From Azonexaceae bacterium (GTDB taxonomy: Bacteria > Pseudomonadota > Gammaproteobacteria > Burkholderiales > Rhodocyclaceae), in the NCBI GenBank assembly GCA_009469675.1, contig SSSZ01000104.1:1-49895 (forward strand): a stretch of 49,895 nt of DNA, in the 5' to 3' direction. Each line of letters starts with the position of its first letter. Position 1 is the stretch's first letter. A model generated the notes under the pieces. The model saw nothing but the letters and a program-made list of their open reading frames with translations. It was not told the origin of the DNA and did no database searches. Positions 20,668 through 29,265 of the stretch are shown piece by piece. The position numbers and the translations under genes were made by a program.

Positions 20668-21449
20668 TGGCTGCCTCCTTCGTCGTCGGAGCGGGGCGTT
20701 CGCCGTTCGCTGCCGGTGCGGCGCTCGACCTCCACCGCCATGCCCCACTGGCGGCGATCTTCGCCGGTACGGCGCTCACCGAGGATGGGGTGCTTCAGGT
20801 CGCGCATGTGGAGGTTGTCGTCCAGCGAATAGACGTCAACATCGACGGGCGGCACCTCGTCTTCCAGGCCGTCGACATGGCCGTGATCGTGGTGGGGCAG
20901 TTCGCCGGTCCGGATGAAGCCCAGGGCAACCTGGAGAAAGCGGAAGCACATCAGCGACGAACCCAGGGGAATGGCGCTATAGACGATCCAGGTCGGCCAC
21001 TCCAGGTCGGGGGTGATGGGGCCTTCCGGCACGTCGCCCGGATCGACTCCGAGGGCCGTGAAAATGGCGTAGTGGGCGCCGTTTTCCCAGACGAAGTGGC
21101 CGCCCAGGGTGGCCACGATACCGGTAAACAGGGCACCGGCCATCAGGCCGAAAATAATGAATTTGGCCCGCATGCCGTCATCGAGCCGGTTGATTAAGAC
21201 GTCGACGCCGACGTGGATGCCGGTCCGCACGCCGTAAGCGGCTCCGAACTTGGCCATCCAGACGAACATGATGATGCAGAGCTCCTGGGCCCAGCTGAAA
21301 TTAAGCGTCAGCAGCCAGTCCTGCAGCCCCGGAATACCGACCCCGGCCAGGTACCGATGCGCCACCGCGGCAAAGATGATGAGCGTGGCCGCCCCCATGA
21401 GGAAGGTCACGAGCAGTTCTTCGAGGTGATTGAGCGCCTTGTTGATCAT
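20664..21449 (-). CDS. dctQ: TRAP transporter small permease DctQ with extended C-terminal tail
   Basis: DctQ is the four-helix partner of DctM. The 261-residue protein starts MINKALNHLEELLVTFLMG and contains the typical FSWAQELCIIMFVWMAKFGA segment and GIHVGVDVLI. Usual DctQ proteins are about 160-200 residues. This one has an insertion before the last helix (DPGDVPEGPITPDLEWPTW) and roughly 80 extra hydrophilic C-terminal residues, with two related basic repeats (GERRTGEDRRQ and ERRTGSERRT). The start at ATG 21449 is preferred over an upstream TTG; a G-rich stretch precedes it. dctP lies upstream. Confidence 0.9.
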   Translation of the reverse strand: MINKALNHLEELLVTFLMGAATLIIFAAVAHRYLAGVGIPGLQDWLLTLNFSWAQELCIIMFVWMAKFGAAYGVRTGIHVGVDVLINRLDDGMRAKFIIFGLMAGALFTGIVATLGGHFVWENGAHYAIFTALGVDPGDVPEGPITPDLEWPTWIVYSAIPLGSSLMCFRFLQVALGFIRTGELPHHDHGHVDGLEDEVPPVDVDVYSLDDNLHMRDLKHPILGERRTGEDRRQWGMAVEVERRTGSERRTPRSDDEGGSQ

Positions 21450-21528
21450 ATGACCCCCCCGCAACTCTACGGATTGAACTCATTGTCCGCCGGCCGCGCC
21501 GGCGGGCTTGGTGTAGACGATCGCCGCC

Positions 21529-22533
21529 TTAGAGCGCGTTCGGGTCGAACCCGGTTTCTTTGTACACCCCCTGGATGATGTCCTTGCCGATACGCGACTC
21601 CATCTTCTGGTGCACCGGTACCAGGGCCTTCTTGAAGGCCAGGCGCTCTTCCTTGGTCGGCACGTAGACGGTGGTCTTGCCACTCTTCTTGACCGACTCC
21701 AGATCCTTGTCGTTCTGTTCTTTGGCGATCTTGTTGGCGTAGGCGGTGGATTCCTTCATGGCCGTTTCCAACTGCCCCCTGACGTCGGCGGGCAGCCCTT
21801 CCCAGAACTTCTTGTTGACGATCACGGCATATCCCAGGTAGCCGTGGTCGGTGAGGGTGAGATGCTTTTGCACCTCGTGCATCTTCTGGGTGTAGAGGTT
21901 GGAAATCGGGTTTTCCGTTCCGTCCACGACCCCCGTCTGCAGCGCCTGGTAGACCTCGGAGAAGGCCATCACCTGAGGCAGGCCGCCGAGGGTGCGGATT
22001 TCCTCCTCGAGCACCTTGGACGACTGGATGCGCAGTTTCTTGCCCTTCAAGTCGGCCGGCGTCTTGATCGGGGTATTCAGGGAGAAGGACTTGAAGCCGT
22101 TGTCCCAGTATGCCAAACCCTTGATACCCTTGGGTTCGAGCTTGGCCAGTAACTGGGCGCCCACCGGCCCCTGGGTCACTTTGTGCAATTCGTTGTAGTC
22201 GTCGAAGATATAGGGCAGATCGAAGACTTCGAACTCCTTGACGCCCAGCGGGCCGAACTTGGCGAGGGACGGGGCCAGCATCTGCACGGCGCCGAGCTGC
22301 AGCGCCTCCATTTCTTCCTTGTCCTTGTAGAGGGTCGAGTTGGCGTAGACCTCGACCTTGACTTTGCCCTTGGTGAGTTCATCGGCTTTTTTGGCAAAGA
22401 AGTTGGCGGCCAGACCCTTGGGGGTATCCTGGGCCACCACGTGGCTGAACTTGATGACGATCGGCTGTTGCGCCGCGGCGGCGAACGACAAGGTGCCGGC
22501 GACGAGGCCGACGAGCAGCTTGGTAATGTTCAT
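21529..22533 (-). CDS. dctP: TRAP transporter solute-binding protein DctP
   Basis: DctP is the periplasmic binding protein that delivers C4-dicarboxylates to DctQM. The 334-residue protein has a signal peptide (MNITKLLVGLVAGTLSFAAA) and the DctP-family core: IKFSHVVAQDTPKGLAANFF, YDDYNELHKVTQG-type hinge, and KKLRIQSSKVLEEEIRTLGG with the conserved arginine that binds the carboxylate. GTENPISNLYTQKMHEVQKH is also diagnostic. GGAGGAG lies just before the start. It is the first gene of dctPQM and has the shared dct box about 80-95 bases upstream. Confidence 0.95.
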   Translation of the reverse strand: MNITKLLVGLVAGTLSFAAAAQQPIVIKFSHVVAQDTPKGLAANFFAKKADELTKGKVKVEVYANSTLYKDKEEMEALQLGAVQMLAPSLAKFGPLGVKEFEVFDLPYIFDDYNELHKVTQGPVGAQLLAKLEPKGIKGLAYWDNGFKSFSLNTPIKTPADLKGKKLRIQSSKVLEEEIRTLGGLPQVMAFSEVYQALQTGVVDGTENPISNLYTQKMHEVQKHLTLTDHGYLGYAVIVNKKFWEGLPADVRGQLETAMKESTAYANKIAKEQNDKDLESVKKSGKTTVYVPTKEERLAFKKALVPVHQKMESRIGKDIIQGVYKETGFDPNAL

Positions 22534-22613
22534 GGTCTCCTCCAATAGTGAAAATCGCATTCGAGGGAATTGCGACTTGGTGAAAGCATTACGCTTTAGC
22601 TAACTCCTGCCTA

Positions 22614-22629
22614 TTGTGGTTTTCCACAG
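22614..22629. promoter_or_regulatory. dct box upstream of dctP (TTGTGG-N4-CCACAG)
   Basis: TTGTGGTTTTCCACAG is an imperfect 16-bp palindrome, one mismatch from TTGTGG-N4-CCACAA, centred about 88 bases upstream of the dctP start. The same box occurs upstream of dctA (24150-24165). Its position would suit a FixJ-type activator binding upstream of a -35 box. The regulator is inferred to be the neighbouring DctR. Confidence 0.6.
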
Positions 22630-22655
22630 GATCGGCCGGCGCCTGTTGCAATGGC

Positions 22656-22687
22656 AAAAAAAAGCCGCCGGACGGGCCGGCGGCTTT
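22656..22687 (-). terminator. Rho-independent terminator of dctA
   Basis: On the minus strand just past the dctA stop, AAAGCCGCCGG and CCGGCGGCTTT form an 11-bp perfect stem with a 5-base loop, followed by a run of eight T residues. It separates dctA from dctPQM, so the two transporters are separate transcripts. Confidence 0.9.
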
Positions 22688-22704
22688 CAGGGTGAAGGTC
22701 AATC

Positions 22705-24054
22705 TCAGTGGTGTTCGACCATGGGCCGCGGCGCGTGGGGGACAACCGGCTCGGGGGCGTCGTCGAGGACCAGTTCCGGGTTGTTGGCTTCATCCGGCGT
22801 CTCGTTGTTGAGGACCGCGTTCATCTTGTCGGTGTCGAGTGCCTTGCACCACTTGGCGACAACCAGGGTGGCGACGCTGTTGCCGATGAAGTTGGTCAGC
22901 GCCCGGGCTTCCGACATGAAGCGGTCGATGCCGAGGATGAGGGCCAGGCCGGCCACCGGCACGGTGCCGACGGCGGAAAGCGTGGCGGCGAGGACGATGA
23001 AGCCGCTGCCGGTGACGCCAGCCGCACCCTTGGAGGTCAGCAGCAGGATGACGAGCAGGGTGATCTGCTGGGAGAGATCCATCGGCGTGTTGGTGGCCTG
23101 GGCGATGAAGACCGCAGCCATGGTCAGGTAGATCGAGGTGCCGTCCAGGTTGAAGGAGTAGCCGGTGGGAACCACCAGGCCGACCACGGACTTCTCGGCG
23201 CCGGCGTTTTCCATCTTGGCCATGAGACGCGGCAGGGCCGATTCCGACGACGAGGTGCCGAGAACCAGGAAGAGTTCTTCCTTGATGTACTTGATGAGCT
23301 TCCAGATGTTGAAGCCGTGCAGGGCCGCAATACTGCCGAGGATCGCGAAGATGAACACGACGCAGGTCAGGTAGAACGCCCCCATCAGGTTGGCCAGCTG
23401 GGCCAGGCTACCGACGCCGTGCTTGCCGATGGTGTAGGCCATGGCGCCGAAAGCGCCGATCGGGGCAACCTTCATGATGACGCCGACGATGCCGAACAGC
23501 ACATGGGAGAGCTTTTCGATCAGTTCGAAGACGGGCTTGCCGCGCTCGCCGAAGGCATGCATGGCGTAGCCGAAAAGGATGGAGAAGAACAGCACCTGCA
23601 GCATGTCACCCTTGGCGAAGGCGTCGACCACACTGACCGGGATGATGTTCATGAGGAAATCGGCCGTGGACTGCATCTGCCCCGGCTGGGCGTATTTGGC
23701 GATGCCCTTGGTGTCGAGCGTCGAAGCGTCGACATTCATGCCGACCCCGGGCTGCCAGACATTGACAATGACGAGGCCGATTATCAAGGCAATGGTACTC
23801 ACCACCTCGAAGTAGAGAACCGCGTAGCCGCCCGTCTTGCCGACCTTTTTCATGTCCTCCATGCCGGCGATGCCGACGACGATGGTGCAGAAGATGATGG
23901 GGGCGATGATCATCTTGATGAGCTTGATGAAACCATCGCCCAGCGGCTTCATCGCCGCCCCGGTATCGGGATAAAAATGACCCAGGGCAACGCCGACCGC
24001 AATGGCGATCAGCACCTGGACGTACAGACTCTTGAATATCGATTTCTTGGCCAT
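22705..24054 (-). CDS. dctA: C4-dicarboxylate/H+ (or Na+) symporter DctA
   Basis: DctA belongs to the DAACS family and takes up succinate, fumarate and malate. The 449-residue protein starts [20 protein letters not shown] and has about eight membrane helices plus two re-entrant loops. Diagnostic segments are [40 protein letters not shown] (serine-rich re-entrant loop), [20 protein letters not shown] and [24 protein letters not shown] three codons upstream (24063) is an alternative start; GAGGAG lies nearby. It is divergent from dctS across 149 bases that contain the paired dct boxes. Confidence 0.95.
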   Translation of the reverse strand: MAKKSIFKSLYVQVLIAIAVGVALGHFYPDTGAAMKPLGDGFIKLIKMIIAPIIFCTIVVGIAGMEDMKKVGKTGGYAVLYFEVVSTIALIIGLVIVNVWQPGVGMNVDASTLDTKGIAKYAQPGQMQSTADFLMNIIPVSVVDAFAKGDMLQVLFFSILFGYAMHAFGERGKPVFELIEKLSHVLFGIVGVIMKVAPIGAFGAMAYTIGKHGVGSLAQLANLMGAFYLTCVVFIFAILGSIAALHGFNIWKLIKYIKEELFLVLGTSSSESALPRLMAKMENAGAEKSVVGLVVPTGYSFNLDGTSIYLTMAAVFIAQATNTPMDLSQQITLLVILLLTSKGAAGVTGSGFIVLAATLSAVGTVPVAGLALILGIDRFMSEARALTNFIGNSVATLVVAKWCKALDTDKMNAVLNNETPDEANNPELVLDDAPEPVVPHAPRPMVEHH

Positions 24055-24134
24055 GACTCTCACGCTCCTCGTGTAGGCTGGACCGGATCAACCGGCATGC
24101 GGCGAAGTATGGCGAGGAAGGCCGAGTGGGGCTA

Positions 24135-24165
24135 TTGTGGATATCCGACTTGTGGATATCCACAA
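24135..24165. promoter_or_regulatory. Paired dct boxes in the dctA-dctS intergenic region
   Basis: TTGTGGATATCC occurs twice as a direct repeat, at 24135-24146 and 24150-24161, a 15-base period. The second copy is followed by ACAA, making the perfect 16-bp palindrome TTGTGGATATCCACAA (24150-24165). It lies about 95-110 bases upstream of dctA and 40 bases before dctS, so it could serve both directions. A near-identical box precedes dctP. Confidence 0.7.
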
Positions 24166-24203
24166 TGGCCAACCCCCCGGGGGCGCTGGTGTAACATCGC
24201 CCC

Positions 24204-26192
24204 ATGTCCGCTGCGAGCAAGACCTTCTCCGCCCTCAGTTCCCGCCGGGTTGGCTGGCTTCTGGCCCTGCCCACGGTGGGGATCATCCTGCTCGTCGCCG
24301 TCGTCGTCGCACTCCTTTGGGTGCTGCACAAGAACGAGGTCGAGGAAGACCGGGCGACCCTCATCAAGGACGTGCTCTGGCTGGAACAGAATCTGCGCTT
24401 CCACGTGACGGGAACCGAGGAGCAACTGCAACAACTCGCCCTCGAACTCCCCGGCCGAACCGACCGCCACCAGTTGTTCCGCCTGCGGGTTGCCAACCTG
24501 TTGCGCAACAACCCGGATCTCAAGCAAGTGCTCTGGCTCGACTCCAGCTGGGCCGTCGTCGACGCGCTTCCCGCCGGCGGCAAGCCGGACCAGGAGATCG
24601 AATCCTTCGGCCCGCCGGTCGCCGAAAAAGCCTACGAAATCGCCTCCCGCCTGGGAAAGCGCACCTATAGCGAACCGTACCTCGGCCCGGGAAACCACGG
24701 CCATTTTCAACTGGTCATGCCGGTTTTTTCCGAACACCGCCTGACCGGCGTTCTGGTTGCCGTCTACCCCATCGACGCCCTGCTCACCGAACTGGTCCCC
24801 TGGTGGTTCACCGAGAAATACCTGGTCCAGGTGATCGACGAAAACGACATCCAGTACGGCGCCAAGTCGAACGTCCAGGGCACCCCCAACCAATCCTACG
24901 AGATCCCCTTCGAACCCCCCGGTTACGGCCTCAAGCTGCGGGTGACGGGCTACCAGAGCGGCACCAATCCGCTGCAGCGCCTCCTGGGTGGGGCCATCGT
25001 CATTCTCGCCGCCGGCATTTTCTGGAGCCTGTGGGCGGTGCGCGAACTGATGAAAAAACGGGTCAAGGCGGAGCAGGCCCTGCGGGCCGAACACGCCTTC
25101 CGCCAGGCGATGGAGGATTCCCTGACGGTGGGGATGCGCGCCCGGGACACGACGGGCAGGATCGTCTACGTCAATCCCGCCTTCTGCCGCATGACCGGAT
25201 TTTCCAGCGAGGAACTGGTCGGCCGCATGCCGCCCATGCCCTACTGGGTGCCCGACCAGATCGAGGAAACCCTGTCGCTCCACCGGGCCGTCCTGGCCGG
25301 CGACGCGCCCCAGGACGGCTTCGAAATCACCCTCATGCGCAAGGACGGCGAGCGCTTCCAGGCCCTCATCTACGAGGCTCCGCTGATCGACGGCGACGGC
25401 CGGCAGACGGGCTGGATGGGTTCCTTCCTCGACGTCACGGAAAGAAAACGCGCCGAGGAACTGGCCCGGCAGCAGCAGGAGCAGCTGCAATTCACCGCCC
25501 GCCTGGTGACCATGGGCGAAATGGCATCGACCCTGGCCCACGAACTCAACCAGCCCCTCGCCGCCATCGCCAGCTACAACACGGGCTGCCTCAATCTCCT
25601 CGACGGGGCGTCGTGGAAGCCGGAGGACATCCGCTACGCCCTGGAAAAAGTCGGCGTCCAGGCCCAGCGGGCCGGCCGCATCGTCCGCCGGGTGCACGAT
25701 TTCGTCAGGAAGAGCGAACCCAAGCGGGCGCCCTGCCTGGTCCAGGACGTGGTTGAAGACTGCCTGGGCTTTCTCGAAACCGACGCCCGCAAACGCCAGG
25801 TGCGCATCGATTGCCGCAGCGACGACCTGCCGCCGGTCCTCGCCGACCGCCTGATGCTCGAACAGGTGCTCTTGAACCTGATGCGCAACGGCATGGACGC
25901 CATGGTCGAAATCGAACCGGACCTGCGCCTGCTCACCGTCGCCGTCGCCGCCGAGGGCGGCGAGATTGTCGTGCGCGTCGCCGACCACGGCTGCGGCATC
26001 GCCGACGACGTCAAGGACAAGCTGTTCACTGCATTCTTTTCGACCAAACCCGACGGCATGGGGGTCGGCCTGTCGATCTGCCGGTCCATCGTCGAATTCC
26101 ATCGCGGCCGCCTGTGGGCCGACCCCAACCTCGACTCGCCGACCGGCAGCGGTACTATATTCACCTTCACCTTACCCCTGGAGCACGCATGA
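24204..26192 (+). CDS. dctS: DctS-like membrane PAS sensor histidine kinase
   Basis: A 662-residue kinase, close in size and layout to DctS of Rhodobacter capsulatus, which senses C4-dicarboxylates. It has a membrane helix at about 18-42, a periplasmic sensor region to about residue 255, a second membrane helix (GGAIVILAAGIFWSLWAV), a PAS domain (about 290-415, VYVNPAFCRMTGFSSEELVG), an H-box LAHELNQPLAAIASYNTG with the phospho-acceptor histidine, an N-box LNLMRNGMDAM and G-boxes DHGCGIADD and GMGVGLSICR. The stop overlaps the dctR start by 4 bases. It is divergent from dctA. Confidence 0.9.
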   Translation: MSAASKTFSALSSRRVGWLLALPTVGIILLVAVVVALLWVLHKNEVEEDRATLIKDVLWLEQNLRFHVTGTEEQLQQLALELPGRTDRHQLFRLRVANLLRNNPDLKQVLWLDSSWAVVDALPAGGKPDQEIESFGPPVAEKAYEIASRLGKRTYSEPYLGPGNHGHFQLVMPVFSEHRLTGVLVAVYPIDALLTELVPWWFTEKYLVQVIDENDIQYGAKSNVQGTPNQSYEIPFEPPGYGLKLRVTGYQSGTNPLQRLLGGAIVILAAGIFWSLWAVRELMKKRVKAEQALRAEHAFRQAMEDSLTVGMRARDTTGRIVYVNPAFCRMTGFSSEELVGRMPPMPYWVPDQIEETLSLHRAVLAGDAPQDGFEITLMRKDGERFQALIYEAPLIDGDGRQTGWMGSFLDVTERKRAEELARQQQEQLQFTARLVTMGEMASTLAHELNQPLAAIASYNTGCLNLLDGASWKPEDIRYALEKVGVQAQRAGRIVRRVHDFVRKSEPKRAPCLVQDVVEDCLGFLETDARKRQVRIDCRSDDLPPVLADRLMLEQVLLNLMRNGMDAMVEIEPDLRLLTVAVAAEGGEIVVRVADHGCGIADDVKDKLFTAFFSTKPDGMGVGLSICRSIVEFHRGRLWADPNLDSPTGSGTIFTFTLPLEHA

Positions 26193-26785
26193 GCGACCCC
26201 ATGGCCCACCTGGTCGACGACGACGAAGCCATCCGCGATGCCCTGGCCTGGCTCCTCAAGTCCCGCGGCCTGCCCTGCACCGCCTACGCCTGCGCCGAGG
26301 ATTTCCTCGCCGCCTGAAAGCCCGACACCGCCGGCTGCATCGTCCTCGACATGCGCATGCCCGGGATGAGCGGCCTCGACCTTTTCGAAACCCTGACCGA
26401 GCGCGGCAACCGCGTTCCCGTCATTTTCCTCACCGGCCACGGCGACGTACCCCTGGCGGTCAACGCCTTGAAGAAAGGCGCTTTCGACTTCTGCGAAAAA
26501 CCCTTCAACGACAACCTGCTGGTCAATCGCGTCGAAGAAGCCATGGCCCACCACGCCAAGGAGCGGGCCGCCCACGCCAGCGCCGATTCGGTCAATGCCC
26601 GGCTCAACACTCTGACCAGCCGCGAAAGGCAGATCATGGAACTGGTCCTGGCGGGCAAATTCAACAAGGTCATCGCCGACGAACTCAACATCAGCATGCG
26701 CACCGTCGAGGTCCACCGGGCCAACCTCTTCGACAAGATGGCGGTCAAGACCGCCGTCGAACTGGCCAATCTTTTGAAGCGCTGA
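26189..26785 (+). pseudogene. dctR: DctR-like FixJ-family response regulator, in-frame TGA at codon 43
   Basis: Read through one stop, this is a complete 198-residue FixJ/NarL regulator: receiver (MAHLVDDDEAIRDALAWLLK), phospho-acceptor Asp54 in IVLDMRMPGMSG, FLTGHGDVPLAVNALKKGAF, and a LuxR-type HTH (LTSRERQIMELVLAGKFNKV). Codon 43 (26315-26317) is TGA, between FLAA and KPDTAG, where relatives often have tryptophan. As read, the first product is a 42-residue fragment lacking Asp54. The frame after the stop is fully conserved, so this is a recent nonsense mutation, a sequencing error or readthrough. Overlaps dctS by 4 bases. Confidence 0.85.
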
Positions 26786-26950
26786 CCGGCAATCGCGCCA
26801 AAACGACACAACAAATCCCCTGGCCGGCGGTCAACCGGCCGGGTCTCCCTTCCCATGGCGCGTATTTTTCGCTAGCATTCCCCCACACTTCAGCGCCGTT
26901 CGGCCGCTACCCTTTTCCCCAAGCCACTTCCCCGAATCCACGAGGCACCC

Positions 26951-27277
26951 ATGAGCGAGCACATCCATTACGTCACCGACGACACCTTCGAGCCCGAAGT
27001 GCTGCAATCGCAGCAGCCGGTGCTGGTCGATTACTGGGCCGAATGGTGCGGTCCCTGCAAGATGATCGCCCCCATCCTCGACGAAGTGGCCTCCGAATAC
27101 GCCGGCCGGCTCAAGGTCGCCAAACTCAACATCGACGACAACCAGGCCACCCCCGCCAAATTCGGCATCCGCGGCATTCCCACCCTGATGCTCTTCAAGA
27201 ACGGCAATGTCGAGGCCACCAAGGTGGGCGCGCTTTCCAAGTCGCAGCTCACGGCCTTCATTGACAGCAACCTGTAA
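26951..27277 (+). CDS. trxA: Thioredoxin 1
   Basis: TrxA is the general cytosolic disulfide reductant. The 108-residue protein has the active site WCGPCK at residues 32-37 within [20 protein letters not shown], the cis-proline segment [14 protein letters not shown], and the usual length. It is followed by rho after 121 bases, a trxA-rho order also found in E. coli. The preceding 165 bases after dctR hold no other gene that I can see. Confidence 0.97.
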   Translation: MSEHIHYVTDDTFEPEVLQSQQPVLVDYWAEWCGPCKMIAPILDEVASEYAGRLKVAKLNIDDNQATPAKFGIRGIPTLMLFKNGNVEATKVGALSKSQLTAFIDSNL

Positions 27278-27291
27278 TCGCCTTACTCTGC

Positions 27292-27398
27292 GGCCCTGAG
27301 TGCGCGTCCTGCGCCCTCAGGCACCCGCCCCCCTCCCCACAACAAGACGCGCCGCCGGCCCCTCGGCCCCCCTCTATCCGGCGCCAGGCACAAGCCCC
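27292..27398 (+). promoter_or_regulatory. C-rich rho leader with hairpin (possible autoregulatory rut region)
   Basis: After trxA, CCTGAG and CTCAGG (27295-27300 and 27316-27321) frame a hairpin with an inner GCGC/GCGC stem. Downstream, about 27322-27346 and 27358-27390 are very C-rich and G-poor. Unstructured C-rich, G-poor RNA is what Rho binds. E. coli rho is known to be attenuated by Rho in its own leader, so autoregulation is a reasonable inference, not shown. Confidence 0.4.
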
Positions 27399-28658
27399 AT
27401 GCAACTTTCCGAACTCAAGACGTTCCACGTCAGTCAACTGCTCGAAATGGCCGCCGTCGCCGGCATCGAGAGCGCCAACCGGATGCGCAAGCAGGAGTTG
27501 ATCTTCGCACTCCTCAAGGCCAAGGCGAAAAACGGCGAAACCATCTACGGCGACGGCACCCTCGAGGTTCTGCCCGACGGTTTCGGCTTTCTCCGCTCCC
27601 CCGAGACTTCCTACCTCGCCAACACCGACGATATCTACGTTTCGCCCTCCCAGGTCCGACGCTTCAACCTGCGCACCGGCGACTCCATCGAAGGCGAAAT
27701 CCGCACCCCGAAGGACGGCGAACGCTACGTCGCCCTGACCAAACTCGACCGGATCAACGGCCAGCCCCCCGAGGCGACCAAGAACAAGATCATGTTCGAG
27801 AACCTCACCCCGCTCCACCCCACGCGCATGCTGCGCCTGGAGCGGGAAATCAAGGCCGAGGAAAACATCACCAGCCGCGTCATCGACATGATCGCCCCCA
27901 TCGGCGCCGGCCAGCGCGGCCTCCTGGTGGCGCCGCCCAAGTCCGGCAAGACGGTGATGCTGCAGCACATCGCCCACGCCATCACCACCAATCACCCGGA
28001 CGTCGTGCTCATCGTGCTGCTCATCGACGAGCGCCCGGAAGAAGTCACCGAAATGACCCGCACCGTCAAGGGCGAGGTCGTCGCCTCGACCTTCGACGAA
28101 CCGGCCACCCGCCACGTCGCGGTCGCCGAGATGGTCATCGAAAAGGCCAAGCGCCTGGTTGAGCACAAGAAGGACGTGGTCATCCTCCTCGACTCCATCA
28201 CCCGCCTGGCCCGCGCCTACAACACCGTACAGCCGGCCTCGGGCAAGGTGCTCACCGGCGGCGTCGACGCCAACGCCCTGCAAAAGCCCAAGCGCTTCTT
28301 CGGCGCCGCCCGCAACATCGAGGAAGGCGGCTCGCTGACCATCATCGCCACCGCCCTCATCGAAACCGGCTCGCGCATGGACGACGTCATCTACGAGGAG
28401 TTCAAGGGCACCGGCAACATGGAAATCCACCTCGACCGCAAGATGGCCGAGAAACGCATCTACCCGGCCATCAACGTCAACCGCTCCGGCACCCGCCGCG
28501 AGGAACTGCTGCTCAAACCCGACGTGCTGCAGAAGATGTGGGTCTTGCGCAAACTCCTCTACCCCATGGACGACCTCGACGCGGTCGAATTCCTCCTCGA
28601 CAAGATCAAGTCCACCAAGGGGAACAACGAGTTCTTCGACGCCATGCGGCGGGGGTGA
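27399..28658 (+). CDS. rho: Transcription termination factor Rho
   Basis: Rho is the hexameric RNA helicase that terminates transcription. The 419-residue protein starts [20 protein letters not shown]; the open frame to 27300 only reads through the leader. It has the N-terminal helical domain, the cold-shock RNA-binding domain with GFGFLR at 61-66, Walker A APPKSGKT at 178-185, Walker [11 protein letters not shown] and the R-loop [17 protein letters not shown]. No insertion is seen, and length equals that of E. coli Rho. Confidence 0.97.
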   Translation: MQLSELKTFHVSQLLEMAAVAGIESANRMRKQELIFALLKAKAKNGETIYGDGTLEVLPDGFGFLRSPETSYLANTDDIYVSPSQVRRFNLRTGDSIEGEIRTPKDGERYVALTKLDRINGQPPEATKNKIMFENLTPLHPTRMLRLEREIKAEENITSRVIDMIAPIGAGQRGLLVAPPKSGKTVMLQHIAHAITTNHPDVVLIVLLIDERPEEVTEMTRTVKGEVVASTFDEPATRHVAVAEMVIEKAKRLVEHKKDVVILLDSITRLARAYNTVQPASGKVLTGGVDANALQKPKRFFGAARNIEEGGSLTIIATALIETGSRMDDVIYEEFKGTGNMEIHLDRKMAEKRIYPAINVNRSGTRREELLLKPDVLQKMWVLRKLLYPMDDLDAVEFLLDKIKSTKGNNEFFDAMRRG

Positions 28659-28749
28659 TCGGCACCTGCCGACCGGGTCCGGTTTGATCCAGGATCTGGT
28701 TCCGCACCTGAATTTCGGGCGTGGCTGCACGCATGGTTGATTGTTCTAC

Positions 28750-28828
28750 CGCTATTTTCCGCCTTTTTTTGGGTACTTTCTTTTGGCGAAGCAAAAGAAA
28801 GCACCCACCGTCAAGGCGGAAAACAGCG
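28750..28828. repeat. Large nested palindrome between rho and rpmE
   Basis: This lies in a 325-base stretch (28659-28983) that otherwise holds no gene I can recognise. Outer arms at 28750-28765 and 28813-28828 pair at 15 of 16 positions. Inner arms GGGTACTTTCTTTTG (28771-28785) and CAAAAGAAAGCACCC (28792-28806) pair at 14 of 15 around the loop GCGAAG. The inner motif resembles dispersed intergenic palindromes seen in many beta- and gammaproteobacteria. It may act as a bidirectional terminator; there is a T-run inside the left arm. Confidence 0.75.
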
Positions 28829-28983
28829 GCAAAAAAGCATCCCACGCCCGCGCCCCAGCCACTGCCCCTATCCCTGACAAATCCAAAGAACAACCCTATT
28901 GCACTCAACCCCTTATTCACAGATAATTGCGAATTACCCAGATCGGCCACATCCGCCGGTCGCTTGATGCGAAAGGACACGCC

Positions 28984-29202
28984 ATGAAAGCCGGTATCCA
29001 CCCCGAGTACAACGAAATCCAGGTAACCTGCTCCTGCGGCAGCACGTTCACCACCCGCTCCACCATGAAGAAGGCTCTGCACGTCGAAGTGTGTTCTTCC
29101 TGCCATCCGTTCTACACCGGCAAGCAGAAGATCGTCGATACCGCCGGCCGCGTCGAGAAGTTCAACCAGAAGTTCGGTTCCATGCGCGGCAAGTCCGCCT
29201 GA
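28984..29202 (+). CDS. rpmE: 50S ribosomal protein L31 (zinc-binding form)
   Basis: L31 is part of the 50S central protuberance and intersubunit bridge B1b. The 72-residue protein starts [20 protein letters not shown] after AAAGGA; an ATG at 28927 in the same frame is not supported. Cys16, Cys18, Cys37 and Cys40 make it the C+ zinc-ribbon type, which also serves as a zinc reserve. A zinc-free paralogue is not in this window. A strong terminator follows. Confidence 0.96.
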   Translation: MKAGIHPEYNEIQVTCSCGSTFTTRSTMKKALHVEVCSSCHPFYTGKQKIVDTAGRVEKFNQKFGSMRGKSA

Positions 29203-29224
29203 ACCGGCTGACCGGAAACGCGAC

Positions 29225-29256
29225 AAAAGGCAGCCGTCGGGCTGCCTTTTTCTTTT
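29225..29256 (+). terminator. Rho-independent terminator of rpmE
   Basis: AAAAGGCAGCC and GGCTGCCTTTT form a perfect 11-bp stem with loop GTCG, followed by a T-rich stretch. It lies 22 bases after the rpmE stop and just before the next gene. Confidence 0.92.
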
Positions 29257-29265
29257 CCCGCCCCG

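Noticed and set aside
22708-24408. 566-codon plus-strand frame opposite dctA
   Set aside because: Antisense shadow, very rich in Asp, Gly, His and Glu; it covers dctA and the dctS promoter.
26351-26785. Separate 144-residue gene starting inside the DctR receiver
   Set aside because: The ATG is in the middle of the conserved DMRMPGMSG motif, so it is only the downstream part of the interrupted regulator.
28771-28806. CRISPR repeat unit
   Set aside because: It is a single palindrome with no spaced direct copies and no cas genes.
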